Below are positions 1-7,041 of a stretch of 19,171 nucleotides of DNA, piece after piece; the stretch's first letter is position 1; every line of letters starts with the position of its first letter. The stretch spans positions 1 through 19,171 of the forward strand of contig UQOT01000036.1 of NCBI GenBank assembly GCA_900542675.1, written 5' to 3'. The position numbers and the translations under genes were made by a program. The notes beneath the pieces are model-generated. The model saw nothing but the letters and a program-made list of their open reading frames with translations. It was not told the DNA's origin and did not search any database. This DNA is from an uncultured Eubacteriales bacterium (GTDB taxonomy: Bacteria; Bacillota; Clostridia; Monoglobales; Monoglobaceae).

Positions 1-3000
1 TCGTTCCCGTCCGCCGCAGGCTCGCTCCACTTGACGTCGATTGCCTTATCTCCCGCTGCCAGTGTTACATTTTTCGGCGCTGACGGCTTGTTCTTTACCA
101 TATCGTCAAGAACCGTTACTCGCGTCTTGTTCGATGGTTCGCTCTCACCGAGGACGTTAAGCGCCGTTACGTATACATCGTATCTTGCTCCTACCGTCAC
201 TCCCGGCGTTGTTTCGCTCACTTCGGGTATTCTTCCCTTTATCTCGCTGTCAGACACTTCAAGCTCACTCATCGGCGGCTCTATTACTATCTCTTCGCCT
301 CCGTCTAACGGTATTGCGTGTAATTTATACCCCGTTATCGGTGTCTTTTCATCCGTCGGCTTTGACCAGTCAAGCGTTATCGCTCTGTCGGCTCCGTCTG
401 CTCCAAACAAGTTCACTGCCTTCGGTACCGATAAGGTCTTTACAAGCCCCGTTGACGCGGTTCTTCCATCTCCTGCGCTGTTTACCGGCGTTATGCTGAA
501 CTCATACTCCGTATTGCTCTCAAGTCCGCTTACTATCGCCGTTCTGTTCGCGCTGTCGACCTTTATGTTCTCTTCGCTTACAGCGTTTGTTCCGACTCCC
601 GCTACTTTATAGCTCAGTATCGGCAGTCCGCCTGTCTTGTCATCCGCCGGCGCAGTCCACGTGATTACCAGATTGCAGCCGCCGTCCGTATAGCCCGGCT
701 TTACCTCGATATTCGTTACTTCCTCTGATGTTGTTCCCGGCGTTCCCGACATCGGTGCGGACATTGCTCCCTCGCCTACGTAGTTCCGCGCTGTTACCGC
801 TACCAAATACGGCTTGCCGTTATCCAAATTCTCTATTGTCGCATTGGTTGTATTTCTGTCGAATACCGACTCATACTTTCCGCTCTCTGCGTCATATATG
901 TAGACGGTATAGAGCGTTATCTTTCCCGCATTCTTCTCAGGCTCCGTCCACTCAAGCGTCAGCGTTCCGCTGCCAGATACCATACCCGTTATCTCGGGCG
1001 CCTGCGGCGTTCCCGGCGTTACTGTTACCGTCTCGCTTTCAAGACTTGTTCCCAGTGCGTTTGCCGCCTTAACCACGAAAGTATACGGTGTTCCGTCTGT
1101 CAGTCCTTCTATCTTCTGTGTATATGTTTCCTTGCCTTCTACCGCTGTAACTATCGTATCAAGCGTATAGCCCGACGCCGCTGCGCGGTATATCTCATAG
1201 CTCGTTGTCTTGTAGGTCTCGCTCACGTCTGCCGACGCCGAGAAACTTATCTCTGCGCTGCCTACTCCCGCCTTGATACTTACGTTCTCGGGCGCTGCCG
1301 GAACTCCCGTCATTATCTCGTATCCCTTTTCGGGTACTGCGCTCTTTAGTCCTTCTGCGTTTAACGCTACTATATAGAACTCGTGTGCAGGCGCTCCGTC
1401 TGTTACGTTCTTAACCGTCGCCGTCGTTCCGTTTATCTCAGCATCGACTTTTTCTCCGTCTAAGTATACTTCATACTCCGTTATTCCCGCGCCGTTGCCG
1501 TTTGGCTTGGTAAATTCAAACGTGAACTCTCCTACTCCCGGCGTTATGCTCACTATCTTCGGTGCGTCCGGCTCTGAAAACGGGGTTACCTTGACAGCTT
1601 CGCTCAGTGCGCTGTCGCCGTGCCTGTTGTGCGCGAGTACAGTTATGCTGTACTCCTTGCCGCCGCTCAGGCCTTCTATGAGCGCACTCGAGGCTGACTC
1701 TATATCATTGTCTGAAACTGTAATTGTCTTTGCAGGTTCCTCCGAGCCGTTTAAGAACACTCTGAACTCTGACGGATCAAAATTTGCGCTTGTCGACGCA
1801 TAGCTCCATGTTATGTATGCTCCGTTCTTTCTCGCCGACGCCTTTACATTTGTCACGTCCGCAGGCGCTCCTATTGTTATTGTCACCGGGTCGGAGAGAT
1901 TTCCCAGCTGACCGAACGTGCTCAGCACCGCCACCTGAATTGTCAGCGGCTGACCCATCGGCCGCAGGGTTAACGTATTCGTATTCTCCGTTCCTTCTAC
2001 AGAGCTTACGCTAACTCCGTCCTGGTATATCATAAACCTGTCTATGTACTGCTTTACCTCATCGGTGTACTGCTCCATCGGCCATGTTACAGTGAGGTCA
2101 CCGTTTATGTTTCCTACCGCCGTTACTCCCTTCGGCGGCTTGATCGTTCCAAGCGTTATACTCTTCGGATCCGAGCTCGTTCCGCTCTCGTAGTCCGTTC
2201 CCGTTACCGCGTTGTACGCTACTACCGTTATATCATAATTTGTTCCGTTCTTTATTCTTATGTCGTTTATTGTATATTCTGTCGCGTCAGGCGGAAGCAT
2301 TCCCGTTAAATTCATCTTATACGTTCCGTTTATGTACACGTCATATCCGATTATCGGTGTATCTCCGTCGTCCTTCGGCGCTGTCCATACTACTCTGAGC
2401 GGCAGTGTTGCCTCTGTTCCCACTCCCGACTCAAGCTCGGTTATTACCGGCTTGCCCGGCTTTGAGTTTGTGTACAGCTCCGCCGTGCCTGTCTCGCCGG
2501 ATCCTGCTGCGTTTATCGCGCATATGTTCACTTCATACTTATATCCCGGTTCAAGGTTTGCGATTGATATATTCATCGCGCCCTTAGTCGTGCCGGAGAA
2601 TGCCGCATTGCCCTTTTCGACCGCGTCATACTCACCCGTTGCTATGTTCTTTACTCCGACCTTGTATACCGCTACTGAATAATCCGTTACAGCCGCACCG
2701 CCGTTATTCGTCGGTTTTGTCCAGCTGATATCGGCTGTCGTGCCGCTTGTCGCTTCCGCTATTATATCTCTCGGCGCTCCTGCATTGATCGCAGGCGTTA
2801 TCGGATTTTTAATCGAATTTTCTCCGCCTTCGCCGTTTGCATTTATCGCCGTTACTCGCACGTTATATGACGAACCGTTTGCCAGCCCTTTTATTACTAC
2901 CTCAAAACTATCGAGCGTCTCCTGTCCGTCTCCGTACGTAACTCTGCCATTGTCGTTTCTGTAGTCCGTTATATACAGCTGATACTTATCGCTGCCCTCC

Positions 3001-5050
3001 GGCTTCGTCCAGTCTACAAGCATCGTCGGGTCGGTTTCATCGTTTAAGTAGATGTTATATCCCGTGATTTCACTTCCGCCGTTCTCTGACGGCTTCGACC
3101 ACTTAACCGTTATCTCCTTATCGCCGCGTATCGGCTCCTCTACCACCGGTACCTCCGGCGTTCCGAACGTGAACGTCTTAACATTTGACGCCACACCTTC
3201 ACCCGCAAAGTTGGTACACGTTACCTTGACTGTGTATTTTGTCTTGGGCTCAAACTTAAACTGATACTCTGACAGCGCTGCTGCCGATGCTTCAGGCTCT
3301 GTCGACTCCTCAGGCTCTGCTGCTTCCTGAGGCTTATCTATGCGCATATTATGAACACTCGGCTTGCCTGTCGAGAAATGCGTCAATTCTTTTCCGTCCT
3401 TATCACAGATATATACTGTGTATTCTTTAAGCGCATTACCGTGCGCCTCTGATGCTGTCCAGCTTAAGTCAATTCCGTTTTCGTCCGTCGTAAGACCTGT
3501 CAGCTGCGGCGCTCCCGGCGCTCCTACGTATGCCACGCCCATATCGCTCTCCGCGCTGCAGCCTGCCGCATTCCACGCCACTACCTTTGCCGTGATTACG
3601 TCTCCGTTCCAGCGTGTTCCCGCATTGTAGGTAAATGACGTCGCTACATTGCCTTTTTCATCTCTCTCATTGCTGACCGTTACAAGCTCTGCTTCCTCGC
3701 CTGCTACCGTTCCGCCTATGCTAATGACATACTTTGTTATATCATTGCCCTGTCCATCGGACGGATTGAAGGTTATCAGCATCATCTGATTGTCCTGCGG
3801 CGTTACCGTTACATTCTGCGGGATTGTCGGCATTCCGACCGTCTTTGTTTTGATATTGCTCTCGGCTCCCTCGCCGTATTCGTTTACAGCCTTTACCATT
3901 ACCTCATAGTTCTTGATATTTTCAAGGTTTTCTACAAGGATTTCCTTCGCGTTCTCGCCGTCATTTGCTTCGTAGTATACCGCGTCGCTCCACGCTTCTG
4001 CTCCACTTATGCGGTAATATACATTGTAGCCCTTTACCTTGTCGCCGTGGTTGTCGGTATTTGTTATTGTATAAATTAATATTCCGCCGTTCTTACTTTC
4101 AAGCTCACCAAGCACAGGCGCTGCCGGCGCTTCCGCCGGTATCATCTCTACCTGTTCGCTGTCGGCTCCGCCGCTAACGTCCGCTATATTTACTGCGCGA
4201 ACCTTAAACTCATACGTAACTCCCTGCGCCAGACCTTCGACTGTATATTCGCGTGCCTCTGCCGCAATATCTTTTACCTCTGTCCATTCCTCATCTGACT
4301 TTAACTTATATGAGAGTATATATCCCGTAACTTCCGTTCCGCCGTCATACGCAGGCTCCTCCCACGTTACCTTCACGGAATTTTTGCTATTCGCCTTCGC
4401 GTCAACATTCTGCGGCGCATCCGGTACAGTAAACGTCTTTGCCTCTATTTTCGCTATTCCGCCGTGTATATCGTCCTTTACCGCATTGTTCACGCTCTCG
4501 ACTTCTATGTAATACTTCTTGCTAACCTCTAAGCCGCTTATCACTGCGCCGAGGTTGTCTGCGTTTACATTTACTGTTACGCTGCTTGTTATTTCATTCT
4601 TATACTCAGCGTCACTGTATACTCTTACCTTCGCTGTCTGCAGTGCGTCTCCTCCGTCGCTTGCAGGCTTATCCCACGCAAGAGTTATGCTGTCAGTCTC
4701 CGCGTCCGTCTGCTTTAAATTCTGCACTTCTGTCGGCGGTATAAATGGCTTTGCTGTTGCTGTTGCAGGTTGGGCACTCTCATAATCCGCATTCTTTGCA
4801 AATATCTTGTAGATATATGTCTTGCCGTTTATGAGTTTACCGTCTTCTGAATCGTCATCCTTGTTATCAACATACGCAAATGTCGAACCGCTTACCGTTG
4901 CTATCTCAAAGAAGTTTTCCCCGTCTGTTGAACGCTGGATTATGTATCCCGTTATATTCTTTCCGCCGTTACTGCTCGGTGCAAGCCAGGTTAGCGTTAT
5001 CTTTCTGTCCTGTCCGCTTTGGGCAGTAAAGTTTTGGGGCTCACTTGGAT
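1..5050 (-). repeat. Array of about 17 fibronectin type III domains within the giant surface protein
   Basis: Strand motifs of the form V-x-W-x-x-P, or degenerate forms of it, recur about every 290-380 bases. On the coding strand they lie near 4990, 4670, 4360, 4060, 3760, 3440, 3095, 2715, 2385, 2090, 1800, 1510, 1240, 946, 656, 370 and 30. Each is followed by a G-Y-x-V/I-Y type strand, a Y-x-V/F-x-V-x-A-x-N strand and a short linker such as P-x-A-P-x-N-V. The repeats near 3760, 1510, 1240 and 4060 have lost the tryptophan. The repeats are divergent at DNA level, so this is an old domain array rather than a recent tandem duplication. The last repeat is cut by the window edge. Confidence 0.85.
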
Positions 5051-6419
5051 TGCTTGACGTTATTGTCACTGTTACATCACGGCTTGCCGCGTTGTAATTC
5101 CCTGTTGCCGCCGCACTTACTGTAATTGTTGCTGTACCTGCGCTGACCGGAGTTACTATACCGCTTGAATTTACTGTCGCAACTCCTGTATTGTTGCTTG
5201 AATATGACAGCGTTCCGCCTGAATTTATACTCTGCCCAAGAGTAAAGGCCGTTCCATATGGCTTACTAAAGCTTGTGCTTCCGCTAAACGTCGGCGTTGC
5301 CTTGCCTACTGTAACAGTTACCTGTCTGCTGCCTGAATTGTAATTTGATGTTGCCGCTGCCGTCACTGTTATTGTTGCCGTACCTGCGCCAACAATCGTA
5401 ACAGTTCCGCTGCTGTTTACCGTTGCTGCACCTGTGTTGTTAGACGAATACGACAGCGTTCCGCCTGAGTTTACACTCTGACCAAGCGAAAATGCTCCGT
5501 TACCGTACGTCTTACTAAAGCTTGTGCTTCCTGAGAAGGTCGGTGATGCTTTGTTGACCGTCAACGTAAAAGTCGTACTGTCGGCACAATAATTTCCTTT
5601 TGCCGCCGCAGATACCTTAAATGTCGCAGTACCTACACCATGTATTGTAACAATACCTGATGAATCACATGTCGCAACGCTTGAATTACTGCTTGATCCG
5701 TAAGTCAGCGTTCCTCCGGAATTTACCGTTGTAGGTATCTTAAATGATCCGCTTCCATAGGTTACAGTTTTTGATATATTGGAAAATGTCGGATCTTCCA
5801 CAACCGTAAGATTAAGGTGAAGAGTACACGCCCTTGAAACACAACTACTCCACTCCAACTCCGTTGTACTAATCGTCAACGAAACGGTACCGGTGCCTTT
5901 TATATCTAAACGCACAGCTTTATATATATCAAAACCTGATGTATCTCTATTATAATACATAGTTGTGGTAGTATATGACGGAAGCACAACATTAGTATTT
6001 ACAGCACCACCTATAGAATAAGTCTTACCTGTAAATATGTAGGGCGGGACGCTTGAACTACTACTCCCAAAGCTCTTAACTTGACTAATATATATACTTG
6101 AATGCTTACTCTTATTAACAGTACAATCAAGTGTTACAGACGTATCATCTTCGGAGACATAAACAAAACCCAAAGGCGCTTCACCTACAGCGCCCGGTGT
6201 GTACGTAACAACTTTACTGGATTCCGTTATCGAAAACATTGAAGGATAATATGAAGTTGCCGAAACAGTAATTTCAGGCACAACAAAGAGTGACATTATA
6301 AGCGTAAATGCCACCAACAAACACGATATTCTCTTAAATGAGGGGTGTTTAGTTAAAATACCCCCCCCGTTTACGATTTTTCGCTCATTTATTGAACGAT
6401 AACTAAATCTAAGCTTCAT
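1..6419 (-). CDS. Giant secreted Ig-like/fibronectin type III repeat surface protein (3' end outside window)
   Basis: One open frame runs from ATG at 6419 to the left edge, 2139 codons with no stop, so the protein is longer than that. An AAGGGGG Shine-Dalgarno lies about 8 nt before the ATG. Residues 1-30 are a long basic leader, 31-48 a hydrophobic core, and cleavage is likely near Ala54 (VSA), which predicts secretion. Residues about 55-205 match no family I recognise. Residues about 209-455 are three Ig-like repeats of about 83 residues. From about residue 458 onward there are about 17 fibronectin type III repeats, each opening with a V-x-W-x-x-P type strand motif. Such architectures serve as surface adhesins or as spacers in cell-wall and polysaccharide-binding proteins; no catalytic domain is visible, and any anchor (SLH, LPxTG) would lie beyond the edge. 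It is transcribed alone from the promoter at 6518-6546. Its role in adhesion is inference; the repeat architecture is directly seen. Confidence 0.9.
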   Translation of the reverse strand, partial: MKLRFSYRSINERKIVNGGGILTKHPSFKRISCLLVAFTLIMSLFVVPEITVSATSYYPSMFSITESSKVVTYTPGAVGEAPLGFVYVSEDDTSVTLDCTVNKSKHSSIYISQVKSFGSSSSSVPPYIFTGKTYSIGGAVNTNVVLPSYTTTTMYYNRDTSGFDIYKAVRLDIKGTGTVSLTISTTELEWSSCVSRACTLHLNLTVVEDPTFSNISKTVTYGSGSFKIPTTVNSGGTLTYGSSSNSSVATCDSSGIVTIHGVGTATFKVSAAAKGNYCADSTTFTLTVNKASPTFSGSTSFSKTYGNGAFSLGQSVNSGGTLSYSSNNTGAATVNSSGTVTIVGAGTATITVTAAATSNYNSGSRQVTVTVGKATPTFSGSTSFSKPYGTAFTLGQSINSGGTLSYSSNNTGVATVNSSGIVTPVSAGTATITVSAAATGNYNAASRDVTVTITSSNPSEPQNFTAQSGQDRKITLTWLAPSSNGGKNITGYIIQRSTDGENFFEIATVSGSTFAYVDNKDDDSEDGKLINGKTYIYKIFAKNADYESAQPATATAKPFIPPTEVQNLKQTDAETDSITLAWDKPASDGGDALQTAKVRVYSDAEYKNEITSSVTVNVNADNLGAVISGLEVSKKYYIEVESVNNAVKDDIHGGIAKIEAKTFTVPDAPQNVDAKANSKNSVKVTWEEPAYDGGTEVTGYILSYKLKSDEEWTEVKDIAAEAREYTVEGLAQGVTYEFKVRAVNIADVSGGADSEQVEMIPAEAPAAPVLGELESKNGGILIYTITNTDNHGDKVKGYNVYYRISGAEAWSDAVYYEANDGENAKEILVENLENIKNYEVMVKAVNEYGEGAESNIKTKTVGMPTIPQNVTVTPQDNQMMLITFNPSDGQGNDITKYVISIGGTVAGEEAELVTVSNERDEKGNVATSFTYNAGTRWNGDVITAKVVAWNAAGCSAESDMGVAYVGAPGAPQLTGLTTDENGIDLSWTASEAHGNALKEYTVYICDKDGKELTHFSTGKPSVHNMRIDKPQEAAEPEESTEPEASAAALSEYQFKFEPKTKYTVKVTCTNFAGEGVASNVKTFTFGTPEVPVVEEPIRGDKEITVKWSKPSENGGSEITGYNIYLNDETDPTMLVDWTKPEGSDKYQLYITDYRNDNGRVTYGDGQETLDSFEVVIKGLANGSSYNVRVTAINANGEGGENSIKNPITPAINAGAPRDIIAEATSGTTADISWTKPTNNGGAAVTDYSVAVYKVGVKNIATGEYDAVEKGNAAFSGTTKGAMNISIANLEPGYKYEVNICAINAAGSGETGTAELYTNSKPGKPVITELESGVGTEATLPLRVVWTAPKDDGDTPIIGYDVYINGTYKMNLTGMLPPDATEYTINDIRIKNGTNYDITVVAYNAVTGTDYESGTSSDPKSITLGTIKPPKGVTAVGNINGDLTVTWPMEQYTDEVKQYIDRFMIYQDGVSVSSVEGTENTNTLTLRPMGQPLTIQVAVLSTFGQLGNLSDPVTITIGAPADVTNVKASARKNGAYITWSYASTSANFDPSEFRVFLNGSEEPAKTITVSDNDIESASSALIEGLSGGKEYSITVLAHNRHGDSALSEAVKVTPFSEPDAPKIVSITPGVGEFTFEFTKPNGNGAGITEYEVYLDGEKVDAEINGTTATVKNVTDGAPAHEFYIVALNAEGLKSAVPEKGYEIMTGVPAAPENVSIKAGVGSAEISFSASADVSETYKTTSYEIYRAAASGYTLDTIVTAVEGKETYTQKIEGLTDGTPYTFVVKAANALGTSLESETVTVTPGTPQAPEITGMVSGSGTLTLEWTEPEKNAGKITLYTVYIYDAESGKYESVFDRNTTNATIENLDNGKPYLVAVTARNYVGEGAMSAPMSGTPGTTSEEVTNIEVKPGYTDGGCNLVITWTAPADDKTGGLPILSYKVAGVGTNAVSEENIKVDSANRTAIVSGLESNTEYEFSITPVNSAGDGRTASTGLVKTLSVPKAVNLFGADGADRAITLDWSKPTDEKTPITGYKLHAIPLDGGEEIVIEPPMSELEVSDSEIKGRIPEVSETTPGVTVGARYDVYVTALNVLGESEPSNKTRVTVLDDMVKNKPSAPKNVTLAAGDKAIDVKWSEPAADGN
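5057..5795 (-). repeat. Three tandem bacterial Ig-like repeats
   Basis: Three copies of about 83 residues each contain SGGTLSY or a close variant, then S-x-G-x-V-T, G-T-A-T and AAA-x-x-NY motifs, ending in a T-V-T-V strand. The two copies nearest the fibronectin array are very alike: a 21-base identical stretch occurs at 5262-5282 and again at 5511-5531, an offset of 249 bases or 83 codons. The first copy (about 5560-5795) is more divergent. The pattern fits the Big_2/MBG group of bacterial Ig-like domains, which usually act as stalk or carbohydrate-proximal modules. The exact family assignment is uncertain. Confidence 0.75.
6361..6368 (-). repeat. G8 homopolymer inside the signal-peptide leader of the giant surface protein
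   Basis: Eight consecutive G on the coding strand encode Gly18-Gly20, just upstream of the hydrophobic core of the signal peptide. Gain or loss of one base would shift the frame before secretion could start. The next in-frame candidate starts (TTG or GTG at about residues 34-36, ATG at 42) lie inside the hydrophobic core, so they should not rescue export. Tracts like this are candidates for slipped-strand on/off switching, or for assembly error. Confidence 0.6.
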
Positions 6420-6517
6420 AATAAATCCCCCTTCTTAGATATAGCCGATATTTAATTTTTTAGACTTAAAATTCACGCTCAAACGTAAACGCGCAAACCG
6501 TCTGTTTTGTTATCAAG

Positions 6518-6546
6518 ATTATAACTCCCTCTCTCGCCTTTGTCAA
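6518..6546 (-). promoter_or_regulatory. Consensus sigma-A promoter of the giant surface protein gene
   Basis: On the minus strand TTGACA (6546-6541) and TATAAT (6523-6518) are separated by exactly 17 bases, which is full consensus. Transcription should start near 6510, leaving an untranslated leader of about 90 bases before the ATG at 6419. I saw no riboswitch fold in that leader. Confidence 0.9.
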
Positions 6547-6557
6547 CCCCAAAAATA

Positions 6558-6585
6558 AAAAATGTTACAAACTTGTAACATTTTT
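6558..6585 (-). terminator. A+T-rich 13-bp perfect inverted repeat: terminator of the regulator relic, or operator
   Basis: The arms AAAAATGTTACAA and TTGTAACATTTTT are perfectly complementary around a 2-base centre. On the minus strand the second arm runs into T6-A-T5, the form of an intrinsic terminator, and it lies just past the end of the Rrf2 relic. It also ends only 12 bases upstream of the -35 box of the giant gene, so its ATGTTACAA half-sites could instead be a regulator binding site. The stem has only three G-C pairs per arm, which is weak for a terminator. Confidence 0.5.
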
Positions 6586-6597
6586 ACGAATTTTGTG

Positions 6598-6912
6598 TTA
6601 TGGAATTGTACAAAATTTCACCTCAGACCCATTTCTTTTGTCCTTGTCAAAAGAAACGGTTGTGCAGTCTATATATTGATTTATTACGTCGTATAATCCG
6701 GTCCAGAATTTCAGGGTTTTACATTTTGCGGCGCGGGGGGGGTTTTTTAATAATCCCGCCCGGCTGAGCTGACCGACAATCTGTTCCAAATATTATACCG
6801 ATATCTCTTGACGCTCGGATACATCTTTCAAAGAAACGCTTCCAACCTCATAATTATGTGCCGCATCAAGCATAAGACGCAATGCATATCTGCCCTTGGT
6901 TGATATCTTCAT
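6598..6912 (-). pseudogene. Broken Rrf2-family (IscR/CymR-like) transcriptional regulator
   Basis: An ATG at 6912, preceded by a GGGGGAAT ribosome binding site, opens a typical Rrf2 N-terminus: MKISTKGRYALR at residues 1-12, then S-V-S-L-K-D-V-S-E-R-Q-E-I-S of the winged helix. Codon 40 is TAA (6793-6795) where the family has Lys. In the same frame the family motif YLEQIVGQLSRAGLLKN follows at once, so this is a point nonsense mutation. After that motif the expected GAQGGY-type wing and the Cys-bearing region are missing. The sequence jumps through a C8 tract (6735-6742) to LKFWTGLYDVINQYID, which matches the family's C-terminal helix. The final residues, after about 6655, are not Rrf2-like. 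About 50 residues appear deleted. Rrf2 proteins sense Fe-S clusters, cysteine metabolites or redox signals; this copy cannot make a normal protein. A short GTG/TTG-started C-terminal fragment (6598-6789) is theoretically open but lacks DNA-recognition elements. Confidence 0.8.
6632..6656. repeat. 9-bp hairpin (TTTCTTTTG / CAAAAGAAA) inside the relic's aberrant 3' part
   Basis: TTTCTTTTG at 6632-6640 and CAAAAGAAA at 6648-6656 are perfectly complementary with a 7-base loop. The hairpin falls exactly where similarity to Rrf2 proteins ends. It may belong to a dispersed intergenic element that replaced the gene's 3' end; with a single copy in view this cannot be shown here. Confidence 0.5.
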
Positions 6913-6935
6913 TTTTATTCCCCCAAAAAATATTC

Positions 6936-6960
6936 AATTCATAGTATTCCTATATGAATT
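6936..6960. promoter_or_regulatory. Putative operator: 25-bp inverted repeat at the start of the regulator relic
   Basis: AATTCATA (6936-6943) and TATGAATT (6953-6960) form an 8-bp inverted repeat with a 9-base spacer. It also contains an inner ATAG...CTAT symmetry. It sits one base downstream of the relic's -10 box, over the expected transcription start. Rrf2 regulators commonly repress their own genes through sites in this position, so this is a likely autoregulatory operator left behind. Site identity is inference. Confidence 0.45.
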
Positions 6961-6961
6961 A

Positions 6962-6990
6962 ATCTTATCACAAAATTATTATATTGTCAA
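6962..6990 (-). promoter_or_regulatory. Sigma-A promoter of the Rrf2 relic
   Basis: On the minus strand TTGACA (6990-6985) and TAAGAT (6967-6962) are 17 bases apart. The -35 box overlaps that of the divergent promoter for the SLH-GH5 gene. The promoter looks intact although the gene it serves is broken. Confidence 0.75.
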
Positions 6991-7012
6991 TTAAACAAGT
7001 ATGTGATAAAAT
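6984..7012 (+). promoter_or_regulatory. Sigma-A promoter of the SLH-GH5 cellulase gene
   Basis: TTGTCA (6984-6989) and TAAAAT (7007-7012) are 17 bases apart, about 30 bases before the start codon. The -35 box shares five bases with the divergent TTGACA of the regulator relic, so the two promoters probably compete for polymerase. TTATCACA (6965-6972) and TGTGATAA (7002-7009) overlap the two -10 regions symmetrically. Confidence 0.75.
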
Positions 7013-7041
7013 AGATTTAATTAATATTCGGAGGGCATATT

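Noticed and set aside
31..5097. Many plus-strand open frames of 60-190 codons opposite the giant surface gene
   Set aside because: They sit mostly in one antisense frame over a clear repeat protein, have no starts with ribosome binding sites, and give low-complexity Ser/Pro/Leu translations.
5050..5800. CRISPR array or recent DNA tandem repeat
   Set aside because: The repeats are about 249 bases long, in frame, protein coding and divergent; there are no short identical repeats with unique spacers.
6598..6789. A stand-alone small gene of 63 codons
   Set aside because: It begins with TTG in the middle of the conserved YLEQ motif of an Rrf2 regulator and is the tail of the pseudogene, with no ribosome binding site of its own.
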